Shown: in pieces, positions 29,105 through 37,430 of the stretch
How the letters are laid out: every line of letters begins with the position of its first letter
How positions within the stretch are numbered: position 1 is the first letter of the stretch
Virus record (IMG/VR): IMGVR_UViG_3300002917_000003
Location: 1-43,152 of that record
DNA: 43,152 nucleotides
Origin: a virus
Reading direction: 5' to 3' (one strand)
Made by a program: the position numbers and the translations under genes
The notes under the pieces: generated by a model
Seen by the model: the letters and a program-made list of their open reading frames with translations, nothing else
What the model was told of the DNA's origin: nothing
Database searches by the model: none

Positions 29105-30957
29105 ATTCCATTACTTGATATCATCACTTTCTCTTCCGGTAAGTCCGGTACATTCTCCCGTTGCCATTTACTAAGAAAAATAGCTTTTGTCATCTTATTA
29201 TACCTTTCTGGTTTCCATTCAAGTGGATTTTGGACATCGTGCGCCCAGAAATAGGTCTTCTTAGCCTTCAAAGGGCTGTCAAAGAGCCCTAACTGTCTCC
29301 AAACGATGAGAATATTGAAATTATCCAAAACATTAAATTTATAATAAGGTAGCCACCGAACACCGTCTATTTCTCCTTCGTCATCCCCTGGATCACAATA
29401 AACAGTTACTTTATAACCCTTTTTCGTTAATTCTTTTGCCATATGGATAACTGCCTCCTCGCTGCCGCCTATAAAACTCTCTCTTGGATTCTCCAGCTTC
29501 TTTGAAGACCACTGAGTAAATCCCGGCCCGCAAAAGATAGCTATCTCGTTCTCTTCCCATGCTGTAGGAGGATTGTTCTTCATATAGAGATCTTGCACAT
29601 AGGGGGTTTCAGCGATTATATTAGGAACTGCTGCTAAAAGGGGTTTGATCTTTGCTCCCTCACCTGTTCTCTGCAAGTAATTAGCCAATTCTCCTACCTT
29701 AAGAACCAAGTCCCGTTGAGTTTTTAATTGTTCAATCATGGTGAGTGCGTTAATGACTGTCTGTTCACCCGGAAAGAGTTCAATCATTTTCGTAGCGGCT
29801 GCCCACGCTTCATCTATTTTATGTAAATTAAGTTGACAGTTAAAAATAATTTCCAGGATTCTCCCCTGCATGTCTTTCACATTCCTAACCAGGGTAGTTT
29901 GTTTATCAGGAACTTGGGTTGCAAGTTTTACCCAATACATCGCTAAATCCCAATTCTGCAGCATAACAAAACAAAGAGCCAAGTTTACATACAGTGACGG
30001 TGCGGGCTCGCAAGGCTCTTCAAATGCCCGTATACATGCTTTGACTGACTTAGGATGGTCTCCCTTACGTCTATAAATCTCCGAGAGGTATTCGCAAGCC
30101 TGTTGTCTCTCCTCCGGCCAGCCGGATTTATTTTCTCCATCCAAGTACTGTTCAATTAAAGGAATACATTTTTCATTATTTTCCGGCGTATTCAAATCAA
30201 AATATGCTTTAGCAAGATAATAAATATGTCGTGGGTCTTTTCCTTGTGTCCGGTAAATAGCAAGTTCTAGATTCTTAAGATTCCTATTAAGAGAAATCAT
30301 CCGGCTATCCATTGCCGCGTGATGAATTACCTCGCAATCCTTGGTATCGGTCTTTCGTGTTGGCCGTTGCTCAATAAGGGTTTCGTGAATAGGAGAAATC
30401 CATTTATACGCGTTGTTATTTCTGACCAGTCTTTCCCGTAGATGCTCGATAATCTTATGTTTCACATTCCCCTGCTCGTCAAACTCAGCCTGATAAATAT
30501 AATTTACATACAAAGCCTCGACATTGTTAGCCTCGCAAAGTTTTGCTAAATCGTGAAGTTTCTCGCCGCCTTTTACGATATCGTCTGAATCCATCCAGAA
30601 AAGCCAAGGATATTCATCTTTGGGGACTTGAGACATATTGAAGTTTCTCGCCCGATCAAATTCAAATATCTTGTCTCCTGATTTCATGTTTGGTTCGTAA
30701 CCTAAAAACTGTTGACACCAGTCGACAACCTCCTGCGTTGCTATTAAATGGAAATTCCCATAGGAGATGTTGATTGGTAAATCATCCCGCTTAAAGCTGT
30801 TAATTACATTCTCTGCTTCGGTTAATAAGTTAGTTGGATCAGTCAAAGTGATATAAACCGCGTCAACATAGGGAGTGATTGAAGTAAGAGCTTGCTTAAG
30901 CTGTTCTTCCTCTCCTTTCCCCCGTGAGATCATGGTTAAAGCAATTTTTTGACTCAT
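29101..30957 (-). CDS. Fused GT2 - TPR - GT4 (N-terminal lobe) glycosyltransferase, 618 aa
   Basis: Residues 1-210: GT2 domain (IALTMISRGKGEEEQ, FDRARNFNMSQ, WLFWMDSDDIVKGG with DSDD metal site, YKWISPIHETLIEQ). Residues 230-450: helical pairs of TPR type (HIYYLAKAYFDLNTPENN, EYLSEIYRRKGDHPKS). Residues 470-618: N-terminal lobe of a GT4 (FCGPGFTQWSS, GGSEEAVIHMAKEL, YFWAHDVQN) ending at the interdomain linker (VMISSNG). The missing second lobe is the gene at 28230-28823. Related full-length proteins continue without a break (from memory). Confidence 0.85.
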   Translation of the reverse strand: MSQKIALTMISRGKGEEEQLKQALTSITPYVDAVYITLTDPTNLLTEAENVINSFKRDDLPINISYGNFHLIATQEVVDWCQQFLGYEPNMKSGDKIFEFDRARNFNMSQVPKDEYPWLFWMDSDDIVKGGEKLHDLAKLCEANNVEALYVNYIYQAEFDEQGNVKHKIIEHLRERLVRNNNAYKWISPIHETLIEQRPTRKTDTKDCEVIHHAAMDSRMISLNRNLKNLELAIYRTQGKDPRHIYYLAKAYFDLNTPENNEKCIPLIEQYLDGENKSGWPEERQQACEYLSEIYRRKGDHPKSVKACIRAFEEPCEPAPSLYVNLALCFVMLQNWDLAMYWVKLATQVPDKQTTLVRNVKDMQGRILEIIFNCQLNLHKIDEAWAAATKMIELFPGEQTVINALTMIEQLKTQRDLVLKVGELANYLQRTGEGAKIKPLLAAVPNIIAETPYVQDLYMKNNPPTAWEENEIAIFCGPGFTQWSSKKLENPRESFIGGSEEAVIHMAKELTKKGYKVTVYCDPGDDEGEIDGVRWLPYYKFNVLDNFNILIVWRQLGLFDSPLKAKKTYFWAHDVQNPLEWKPERYNKMTKAIFLSKWQRENVPDLPEEKVMISSNGI

Positions 30958-31361
30958 ACCGCCTCCCTTACCGCATATTTAGGATATCTCCAGATAAATT
31001 CTTGCCAAAACTCTTTCTGCATGGGTAGTTCGTCTGAATCATAGATTGCACGTATCATATACATAACCTGCTTAGGCATGTCAGCAACGTAGGAGGTTAA
31101 TTGTCCATTCTTAGCCTTGGATACGCCAGAGTATCGTTTATTACCTATATTAGTCACCTTGCGTGTTGCTTTGATATCCTTGAGGTAATGCAGATAAGAA
31201 TCATACTTTGCAGGATGGGTTTTCTCCCAAATCTTAAAACACTCCTCAATTACAGGCCATGGGTCTTGTCCTGACTTCTTTTTAAGAGCGTGGAGTTTAT
31301 TTGCAGCTGAGAATACTGCTGTTTTCCGTTTTATTCCAAATTGATCGTAGATGTATTCCAT
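30954..31361 (-). CDS. Head-tail region protein of unknown function, 135 aa
   Basis: Start taken at ATG 31361 (MEYIYDQFGIKRKTAVFSAAN); the longer frame to 31511 overlaps the capsid gene and is less likely. Helical, with a basic middle (YLKDIKATRKVTNIGNKRYSG) and a Trp/Tyr-rich end (WQEFIWRYPKYAV). It directly follows the capsid gene, where completion or connector proteins often lie. A GAGAGAG/CTCTCTC hairpin precedes the start. Confidence 0.55.
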   Translation of the reverse strand: MEYIYDQFGIKRKTAVFSAANKLHALKKKSGQDPWPVIEECFKIWEKTHPAKYDSYLHYLKDIKATRKVTNIGNKRYSGVSKAKNGQLTSYVADMPKQVMYMIRAIYDSDELPMQKEFWQEFIWRYPKYAVREAV

Positions 31362-31410
31362 ATATGTCGAGAGAGTCGAAAAAGAACTCCGGCTCTCTCT
31401 AAAGCTAGAA

Positions 31411-32325
31411 CTAACCTGCCAGGTTAAATCCTGAACTATACGCGTTTGATCGCTCTGCGAGATACTCAAGTGTTGCTTCTCCAACGATAAGACCGTTATC
31501 ACGATCTCCATCTTTGGCTAGTTCAATTCTTTGAGGTTTCCTAAGATACGCAACTCTCCATTTGTCTTCTCTTAGTCCAAATACTGCCGGACCTGGAGTA
31601 GCTGTTGCTTTTGGAACGTCTTTGTGTCCAAAAATACGATGCACTCCAAAATCGCTTTCGTAGATCATCACTGGACGAACCAATTTCTTGTCCGATGCGT
31701 CTATGTATTTAGTATTACCTGCTGTGAAAGTTGAGATTTTTTGTCTCAACTGAAGCGTTGTTACTATCAAATCAAACACGTCGTCTGATCCAACATCATT
31801 CGCTACACCCAAAACCATTGAGTTAAGGTGAGTTTCTGAGAGTGAAGTACCAGAATTAAGGTTTGTGTAATGAGAGGTAACAATGTTTGCAATACCCGCC
31901 ATTTGCCGACCAATACCTGACGATCCTGAAGCAATAGCTGCGTTTATAAGCGCGTATTCGAGCCTGTTTTTCCAGTCTCGCAATGCTTTTGCTGCCTGAT
32001 AGTCATAAGGATCTCCTTCTGCTGCAATAGCTACTGATCGCTCAGTACCTGTTACACGGAAAGTAACTTGGACGTTTTGTACGATATTGTTTCTTCGTGA
32101 AGGTGCTACTAAATCTGCATAAGTCGCTTGAGCGCCTTCGACACTTGCCGTCACTGATGTAGGACGAGACAAGTAATCTTCACCCCATTCGTGGGTAGTT
32201 GCTTTTGCTGCTGTCGTTGCAAATAAAGTTGAGAGTGGATTGTCATCTGGTGAAACATCACCAATGATATCAATCAAATCCTCACGACGAATCGCTTCCT
32301 GATATGTTTGTAAACCGTATGCCAT
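31411..32325 (-). CDS. Major capsid protein, SU10/DUF5309 type, 304 aa
   Basis: MAYGLQTYQEAIRREDLIDI, then SPDDNPLSTLFATT, TTHEWGEDYLSRPT (the E-W-x-x-D block of this family), RSVAIAAEGDPYDYQAAKALRDWKNRLEYALINA (spine helix) and DLIVTTLQLRQKI. PVMIYESDFGVHRIFGHKDVP and the C-terminal KPQRIELAKDGDRD match HK97-fold capsid proteins of SU10-like phages. ATG with AAAGGAGG nine bases upstream, behind a leader with two competing hairpins. Confidence 0.9.
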   Translation of the reverse strand: MAYGLQTYQEAIRREDLIDIIGDVSPDDNPLSTLFATTAAKATTHEWGEDYLSRPTSVTASVEGAQATYADLVAPSRRNNIVQNVQVTFRVTGTERSVAIAAEGDPYDYQAAKALRDWKNRLEYALINAAIASGSSGIGRQMAGIANIVTSHYTNLNSGTSLSETHLNSMVLGVANDVGSDDVFDLIVTTLQLRQKISTFTAGNTKYIDASDKKLVRPVMIYESDFGVHRIFGHKDVPKATATPGPAVFGLREDKWRVAYLRKPQRIELAKDGDRDNGLIVGEATLEYLAERSNAYSSGFNLAG

Positions 32326-32342
32326 AAATAAATTCCTCCTTT

Positions 32343-32387
32343 CTTACGCCAGATATAAACCTAGCGTAAGCGCATCTCCCGCTAGGT
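32343..32387 (-). promoter_or_regulatory. Capsid leader with two mutually exclusive stems
   Basis: On the minus strand ACCTAGCG (32387-32380) can pair with CGCTAGGT (32366-32359). Alternatively CTTACGC (32370-32364) can pair with GCGTAAG (32349-32343), which sits directly before the capsid ribosome binding site. The two stems share bases 32364-32366, so only one can form fully. The first overlaps the scaffold stop codon. Confidence 0.55.
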
Positions 32388-33167
32388 CTTAGCTTGATTT
32401 TTTAAAGCATTAAGACGAGCCATTGTCGCAACAATACTTTCATTACCTCCACGTCTGGTTGCTTGTCTGACGTCTTCGTAATCAAGTGTTGCTTCCGGTT
32501 CTCGTCTTCCTGAACTTCCAGTTGCTTCAAGCGCAGCCTGTTCTTTAGGACTCAACTGTTCGATTGCTGCTTGTGCTGCATCAGCTTTTACTTGTTCAAC
32601 CTGCTTAAAAGTTAATCCCTCTACAAAACTTGCTGCCCCTTCCAGATCAAGCTGTTTACCTCCGTACCTCTTTGGATCTACCATTGAGGCAAGAGCGATA
32701 GCTGCTGCAAGGTTTGATCGTTTCTCATCGAAACTTTTGCTTTCAGGGTTTGTCCAATCATATTTTTGGTATGCTTTGGCATATTCACCCTGTTGTCTGT
32801 AACTGGACGTTTCTTCTCGTGCTTTCTGAGCTTCGATACGTGCTTCTCTTGCTTCCTTCTGTAGTTTGGTTAACTCATCTGGGTTAATCAAACCAGTTTC
32901 AGGATCATAGATTGGCGTATCTTCCTCTTTATTTTTTGGTTGAAGTAATTGTGTATAAGCGGATTCTATTCGCTCACGGGACTGGCGTTCTTCTCGAAGC
33001 TGTTTTTGTAGTTTCTCAAACTCGCTCTTAGTCCTCCCTGATACTTCCTCCGGCAATCCATCCTTACCTTTCTCAGGCTCTGGCGTTTTTTGATCTTGGA
33101 CACTAGGCATAGATGTCTGCTGAGTTTCGGTCTCAGCCGTTTGTGCCTTTTGTGTATCTTCTGGCAT
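32382..33167 (-). CDS. Scaffolding protein, 261 aa
   Basis: ATG 33167 with perfect AAAGGAGGTG upstream. Acidic, Gln/Glu-rich N-terminus, then a long coiled coil (EFEKLQKQLREERQSRERIE; ELTKLQKEAREARIEAQKAREE). The C-terminus is basic and helical (TRRGGNESIVATMARLNALKNQ), as in scaffolds that bind the capsid shell. It lies immediately before the capsid gene. Confidence 0.8.
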   Translation of the reverse strand: MPEDTQKAQTAETETQQTSMPSVQDQKTPEPEKGKDGLPEEVSGRTKSEFEKLQKQLREERQSRERIESAYTQLLQPKNKEEDTPIYDPETGLINPDELTKLQKEAREARIEAQKAREETSSYRQQGEYAKAYQKYDWTNPESKSFDEKRSNLAAAIALASMVDPKRYGGKQLDLEGAASFVEGLTFKQVEQVKADAAQAAIEQLSPKEQAALEATGSSGRREPEATLDYEDVRQATRRGGNESIVATMARLNALKNQAKT

Positions 33168-33187
33168 ATACACCTCCTTTCAATTGC

Positions 33188-33269
33188 TCATAAGGCGAGC
33201 ATCACCCCAATTTCCAGTTATTAAAGCTGGTAGTAGAATAGAAATCCTGTCTAAACCTCCATTCTACTA
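33188..33269 (-). other. Three consecutive small hairpins between genes
   Basis: TAGTAGAAT pairs with ATTCTACTA (33269-33261 with 33239-33231, loop of 21). CCAG-(9)-CTGG is at 33231-33215. TGCTC-(7)-GAGCA is at 33202-33186. None has a U-tract. They fill the gap before the scaffold gene and may be RNA processing or stability elements. Confidence 0.4.
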
Positions 33270-33551
33270 TCAAATTAATAACTGATCCCCTACATAGATA
33301 TGTCCAGCCTTCAAATGTGTGCCTGGACTCAATGTATAACCAATAGGGCACGATCTACATTTAACAGCCATACTCTCTGTGTGATAGAAAGTATGCGTCT
33401 GGTTGCCATCCTGATCCGTAGGACAAGAAATAGTCTTGGGCTTAAAGGTAATACTGCCTTCCTCTTCCCCTGTCTGCTTACTTCCCTCGCCCGCCGATTG
33501 GCTTGATTGCTTTTGATCCCAGCTTTCCGAAGTTTGGTCTTGCTGCGCCAT
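33270..33551 (-). CDS. Small protein with Cys-rich module, 93 aa
   Basis: Start at ATG 33551 after GAGGTGG. First ~40 residues are Gln/Ser/Glu-rich and disordered. The rest (ISCPTDQDGN, VKCRSCPIGYTLSP, HIYVGDQLLI) has C...CxxC and small beta strands; a small ribbon or decoration protein. Its start overlaps the end of the preceding basic protein gene by 74 bases in another frame. Confidence 0.6.
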   Translation of the reverse strand: MAQQDQTSESWDQKQSSQSAGEGSKQTGEEEGSITFKPKTISCPTDQDGNQTHTFYHTESMAVKCRSCPIGYTLSPGTHLKAGHIYVGDQLLI

Positions 33552-33663
33552 ATCCACCTCTATTCTTATTTACTTGCGGCATACCTTTGCCACCTTTAAG
33601 TTTTGGTATCTTAGCTCCTTTACTCCCGATTGGTTTACTGATGCTTGATTTCTTTGTTGCCAT
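33478..33663 (-). CDS. Small basic Gly/Lys-rich protein, 61 aa
   Basis: ATG 33663 with AAGGTG upstream. MATKKSSISKPIGSKGAKIP is followed by Lys/Gly-rich sequence without hydrophobic core. It could bind nucleic acid inside the head. Overlaps the next gene by 74 bases, so one of the two frames is constrained; still plausible because both have ribosome binding sites. Confidence 0.5.
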   Translation of the reverse strand: MATKKSSISKPIGSKGAKIPKLKGGKGMPQVNKNRGGYGAARPNFGKLGSKAIKPIGGRGK

Positions 33664-33678
33664 ATAATTCACCTTATC

Positions 33679-33828
33679 TTACTTGACCCTTTGACTTTTA
33701 GAAAACTTATTAGAACCGTATTTCTTCTTCGGTCCGTTAGTAAGTGCCTTTTGTACCTTTTTATACGCCTTTGGTGTTTTCACTTTAGGCTTTCCTGGTA
33801 AAAGAGGCTGACTGTTCATTCCTTGCAT
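33679..33828 (-). CDS. Small basic protein, 49 aa
   Basis: MQGMNSQPLLPGKPKVKTPK, then many Lys (LTNGPKKKYGSNKFSKSQRVK). ATG 33828 comes two bases after the stop of the upstream acidic gene. One of a series of very small basic and acidic genes between portal and scaffold. No family known. Confidence 0.5.
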   Translation of the reverse strand: MQGMNSQPLLPGKPKVKTPKAYKKVQKALTNGPKKKYGSNKFSKSQRVK

Positions 33829-33829
33829 A

Positions 33830-34009
33830 TTAAGCTACTGCTGCTCCTTCTGCTGGTTGAACTGGCGTTTGTGGCTCAACTGGCGCCTCTGTAGAAGCAT
33901 CTGGCGTTGGTTCCGCAACAGGTTCTGCTGGTTGTTCTTTGTCAACAAGCCCCTTTTCTACAAGAATTTCATTAACTACGTCTTTAATATAATTTTTAAC
34001 TGCATCCAT
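33830..34009 (-). CDS. Small acidic Pro/Ala-rich protein, 59 aa
   Basis: ATG 34009, ten bases after AGGAG. A short helix (MDAVKNYIKDVVNEILVEKG) leads into a Pro/Glu/Ala/Thr tail (AEPTPDASTEAPVEP). Looks like a small tethering or scaffold-associated protein; function unknown. Confidence 0.55.
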   Translation of the reverse strand: MDAVKNYIKDVVNEILVEKGLVDKEQPAEPVAEPTPDASTEAPVEPQTPVQPAEGAAVA

Positions 34010-34014
34010 AATTA

Positions 34015-34143
34015 TCACGCTCCTATCCCTTTTCCACTTACGGAAAACTTTTGTATTTGCATACCTAGAGGCGTTTTATTCTTCCCTAATTTCATAGCTT
34101 TCTTAAAGCTTTTCTTTTTATTTATTTTTGGTGAGTTTTTCAT
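34015..34143 (-). CDS. Very small basic protein, 42 aa
   Basis: MKNSPKINKKKSFKKAMKLG..., net charge strongly positive, ending SVSGKGIGA. ATG overlaps the stop of the upstream Gln-rich gene by ATGA; its end (GGAGCGTGA) supplies the ribosome binding site of the next gene. Possibly packaged with DNA. Confidence 0.5.
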   Translation of the reverse strand: MKNSPKINKKKSFKKAMKLGKNKTPLGMQIQKFSVSGKGIGA

Positions 34144-34307
34144 AGCTGTTGGGCGAGTTGAAACAACTGTTGAACTAATTGTTGGATTTGTTGTTTTACT
34201 TGGGGATTAGCTCCGCCTCCACCGCCACCCATGCCAGGTTGTCCCCCTGGTCCTTGAAGCATCTGTTGCGCTGCTTGCATTGCATTTGGTTGTGTGTTTG
34301 GATCCAT
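34140..34307 (-). CDS. Very small Gln/Gly-rich protein, 55 aa
   Basis: MDPNTQPNAMQAAQQMLQGP, then a Gly6 linker and a helical Gln/Leu/Val tail (QQIQQLVQQLFQLAQQL) with clear amphipathic heptads. ATG 34307 two bases after the upstream stop. Function unknown; helix could oligomerise. Confidence 0.5.
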   Translation of the reverse strand: MDPNTQPNAMQAAQQMLQGPGGQPGMGGGGGGANPQVKQQIQQLVQQLFQLAQQL

Positions 34308-34309
34308 AG

Positions 34310-34606
34310 TTAAACCCCGCTTGGTTTATATACTTTCGGTTTTGCGTCCTGTTTAAACCCTTTAGGATTCTCATTACCTTCTGAAACCCCACCAAGTCGA
34401 TAATCAATACCTCCCCGATTAGGACTAAAGCCTTTAAAGGTTTTACCATTAGCTGTTTGCTCATTACTGGTATCTCCAAAATAATTACTGGGTGTTTTAC
34501 CGCCAAACCCTTTAGAAGTATTTGGTTGTTCATTATTTACCACTCCACCCCATGGATTAAGATTGGTAACATTTGGTGCTTTATTACCTTTTGTATTTAT
34601 ATTCAT
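34310..34606 (-). CDS. Small Asn/Gly/Lys-rich protein, 98 aa
   Basis: Start at ATG 34606 (MNINTKGNKAPNVTNLNPWG) with AGGTG upstream; the frame is open to 34663 but lacks a better start. No hydrophobic core; repeats of GFGGK, KGFSPN, KGFKQ. Probably a disordered virion or head-assembly peptide. Confidence 0.55.
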   Translation of the reverse strand: MNINTKGNKAPNVTNLNPWGGVVNNEQPNTSKGFGGKTPSNYFGDTSNEQTANGKTFKGFSPNRGGIDYRLGGVSEGNENPKGFKQDAKPKVYKPSGV

Positions 34607-34619
34607 ACTATCACCTGCC

Positions 34620-34865
34620 TTATGCCAATTCAGATCCAAATGGAATTGGATCAGCTGAAACATTAATGGTTGTTCCAGAACCTTCTATTGATATTCCCCG
34701 TCCATCATCTGCAAAATTACGTGTTTCATTGGGACCGAAGTGATATTGATATCCTTCGTTGTCAATTGCTGTACGCTGATCCAGCGAAGTATCAACAACC
34801 TCTGTGAAGTCATCGTCGCCTGCTACTCCTATATTTAATCCTTTCTGCTTAATTCTAACTGACAT
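34620..34865 (-). CDS. Small head-region protein, 81 aa
   Basis: ATG with AAAGGAG upstream. MSVRIKQKGLNIGVAGDDDF, then strands and a hydrophilic loop (YQYHFGPNETRNFADDGRG). Compact beta-rich pattern; could be a capsid decoration or completion protein. No family recognised. Confidence 0.55.
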   Translation of the reverse strand: MSVRIKQKGLNIGVAGDDDFTEVVDTSLDQRTAIDNEGYQYHFGPNETRNFADDGRGISIEGSGTTINVSADPIPFGSELA

Positions 34866-34908
34866 ACTACTCCTTTCCAGTGAACAATAACACTATTTTT
34901 TAATAATT

Positions 34909-35223
34909 TCAACTACCAATATTAAACGGATCTACTCCTTTTCCTTTTTTCTTTGCTTCCAAGGCTAAGCTTTGTTCTTTTTGTTGTTCTACCCACAATA
35001 AGATCTCTGCGCATACTTTCTTAAAGACGCTTGCTACTTTGGCTGCATAAACAAACTCTTCATCCTTCGTAAAGGAGACAGGATCAGGAAAAGACTGATC
35101 GCGCTTTGCAATAAGAAATGGTTTAAATACTTTCTCATAACCTTGCGAGTTTGCCATCTCAGTTATCCATTGACTCTCAGTTAAAGCTTGCTCTTCGTCT
35201 GACGTTAAGATTTTCTCAGCCAT
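34909..35223 (-). CDS. Small helical head-region protein, 104 aa
   Basis: MAEKILTSDEEQALTESQWI..., helical, with a long amphipathic helix (YAAKVASVFKKVCAEILLWVEQQKEQSLALEAKKKG). ATG shares one base with the upstream stop (TAATG). Function unknown; position between portal and scaffold. Confidence 0.55.
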   Translation of the reverse strand: MAEKILTSDEEQALTESQWITEMANSQGYEKVFKPFLIAKRDQSFPDPVSFTKDEEFVYAAKVASVFKKVCAEILLWVEQQKEQSLALEAKKKGKGVDPFNIGS

Positions 35224-35363
35224 TATTTATCTAACCACATAAGAACTAATCCTATTACCATTAATACTGATCCAACAATATTAACCGAAGGAAAACCTGC
35301 AGGATTCCATACCTGAAACGCAATAATAAAAGTAAGTCCTGTCCAAAGTAATTTACTACCCAT
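35223..35363 (-). CDS. Two-helix membrane protein, 46 aa
   Basis: MGSKLLWTGLTFIIAFQVWN followed by a turn with Pro/Gly and a second hydrophobic helix (VNIVGSVLMVIGLVLMWL). One-base TAATG overlap with both neighbours, so translation is coupled to the portal gene. Could be an early holin-like or membrane-targeted head protein; function unknown. Confidence 0.6.
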   Translation of the reverse strand: MGSKLLWTGLTFIIAFQVWNPAGFPSVNIVGSVLMVIGLVLMWLDK

Positions 35364-37399
35364 TACTGAACACCTCCTTGCGGCATTTGTCCATTAGGCT
35401 GTTGTGGTTGACCATTCATTGGTTGCTGTCCGTTCATCGGCATCTGAGGCTGCATTCCAGGCATTTGTGGTTCTCCTGGCTGTTGTCCTAGTATCCCTTC
35501 AATATATTGATCTGCATTCTTAAACCCTAGGTCTTCAGCATAATCAATCATAAGCTCTGCCGCTTTGACTTTCTTTCCTTCCTGTTGAATCATCATATTA
35601 ATTCCCGTTGGTTGTCCTGTCTTTGGGTCCATACCTGTCACTAAGTCAATAAATCTACTCTTAGCAATTTGAAGCATATCGTTCGCATCATTAGACATTG
35701 ATCCCACATCAGGGATATATTTATAGTCTCCTTCCAAATCTCCCTTTTCAATAGTTAATTGTCCATACCCGCTCCCTGGTTCCATTCGAAGTTTTGTTTG
35801 TGTTCCCTCTTTGGTCTTGACAGGAAAGAGAGGCTTTTGTAAATCTTCCGGTCCGACAATTCCTGCCATTGCTGGATCACTCAAGGTTTTAATCGCGTCA
35901 TCGTCCAAGCCTTGTGCATCCAAACCTTGTCCTTGAAAATATGAGAGGGCATCTTTGCCAACGATTGTAATAACCTTTTGTTTATCTTGCTCTGTTGAAA
36001 GCATAAACTGTTGGTTCATTTTATACCAGAACATCATTTGTTTTTGTATTGCTTCACTGAGGAAGATTTGATTAAAGTTGTCTCTTGCATTACGTGATTG
36101 AGCCAAGTCTTTTACTTCTGTTGCAGTCTTGTCACCATTACCTGGTGAAAGTTGTGAAACATCAGCTGAAGTTTCACCTAATGCTTCCTGCATTGAGGAA
36201 ATAAGAAGTCGATAGGTTGTAGCAAACTCGCCAATACCTGAAATGGCTGGTTGATGAGGGAGGACATCTTCTGCCGGATTATTCATTAACCATTTCTTAC
36301 CAGGACCAAACTCTAAGGTGTGCATTTGAACAGCACCATTAGTATTCCTAATTTTAAGAGGAGTATAGAGACTAATATTGATAGCGTCCAGATACTGACA
36401 GAGAGCAGCATTAACTGCGTTCTGAAGCTTTTCAATTGGTTCAATTTCTGAAAGTCCATAGATATCATCGTCTATTGGATAGTATTTTAACTGAACTACG
36501 GGTATTTGTCCATGATTATATGGATTAGGGATGTCTCTGATAACAATACCATGCTTAGGAACGAAAGTAATCCACCGTTCTGGCCGATACTCAGTACACA
36601 CTTCTAGGGTTTTATAGACCTCGTCTTGTCCCAGATAGTCTACAAGTCCTTTAATTGTCTTGTCCCGTACTGAATAGTTAGCGGCCCGTGTATCTCCGCC
36701 CTTACGTCCTGCTTGCATAAGGGAAGTTCGGAGAATATCTAGGTTTTTGTAAATAGGTTTACCTCTCGCGGCATCATTTGTTTCAGTTAATTCCTGCCAG
36801 GTAACATAATCTCGGAGAATAATCCAGTTTTTAACAGTTGGATAGGAAGGATTGTGCAAAACATCCCGATTAGGCCAAGGTTTAAAGTTAGGACCATCAA
36901 AATAGATGACTGATTTACCGCTTTTCTTCTCGCCTGTGGGTTCTATGTCATACTTTTGGTAAACTCTTTGGTAATGCCATTTGCAAAGGCCAAATGATGC
37001 ACCGTATTTGCGTGCGTTCATATCCATCATTGCCCACTTAGCTAACATTGGCGTACTGTCAGCTCTCTCGTTGTCATCCCATTGAAAATTAAGAAGCTCA
37101 TTGTTAATCTTCGCTCCTAGAGCATCACCGCTTTCCCGTGGCAACATCCTTCCTCGCGGCTTGTTTGCAAGAATACGAGATGTCTTCTCAAAGATTGCTG
37201 TGAATACCCTAGGATCAAAGACTTGCGCTCGATAAGGCCAAGAATTCTTAACGATGTAAGAGCGAAAGAGAACATCCCGCTTATCAAAATCTACCATTCT
37301 CTTTCGGAGATCCTGTTGAGACATAATGTAGTGACGATAACATTCGTAGAACGATTTACGTTCCTCATCGTTACCTGCCACAACTACTTCTGATGCCAT
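35363..37399 (-). CDS. Portal protein, 678 aa
   Basis: Large, helix-rich. N-terminal region: YRHYIMSQQDLRKRMVDFDKR, RVFTAIFEKTSRILANKPRG (wing entry). The stem region contains YGLSEIEPIEKLQNAVNAAL, the classic portal block, and GETSADVSQLSPGNGDKTATEV (crown-side helices). The C-terminus is a Pro/Gln/Met/Gly tail. It sits between terminase and scaffold, as in most tailed phages. Length fits SU10/P22-type portals. It would form the 12-fold DNA channel. Confidence 0.85.
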   Translation of the reverse strand: MASEVVVAGNDEERKSFYECYRHYIMSQQDLRKRMVDFDKRDVLFRSYIVKNSWPYRAQVFDPRVFTAIFEKTSRILANKPRGRMLPRESGDALGAKINNELLNFQWDDNERADSTPMLAKWAMMDMNARKYGASFGLCKWHYQRVYQKYDIEPTGEKKSGKSVIYFDGPNFKPWPNRDVLHNPSYPTVKNWIILRDYVTWQELTETNDAARGKPIYKNLDILRTSLMQAGRKGGDTRAANYSVRDKTIKGLVDYLGQDEVYKTLEVCTEYRPERWITFVPKHGIVIRDIPNPYNHGQIPVVQLKYYPIDDDIYGLSEIEPIEKLQNAVNAALCQYLDAINISLYTPLKIRNTNGAVQMHTLEFGPGKKWLMNNPAEDVLPHQPAISGIGEFATTYRLLISSMQEALGETSADVSQLSPGNGDKTATEVKDLAQSRNARDNFNQIFLSEAIQKQMMFWYKMNQQFMLSTEQDKQKVITIVGKDALSYFQGQGLDAQGLDDDAIKTLSDPAMAGIVGPEDLQKPLFPVKTKEGTQTKLRMEPGSGYGQLTIEKGDLEGDYKYIPDVGSMSNDANDMLQIAKSRFIDLVTGMDPKTGQPTGINMMIQQEGKKVKAAELMIDYAEDLGFKNADQYIEGILGQQPGEPQMPGMQPQMPMNGQQPMNGQPQQPNGQMPQGGVQ

Positions 37400-37430
37400 G
37401 AATTGAATTCTACTCCTTTCTTACTTAAAG

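Noticed and set aside
31362-31511. N-terminal extension of the 135-residue gene into the capsid gene
   Set aside because: The extra 50 codons overlap the capsid C-terminus in another frame and read Ser/Arg-rich noise.
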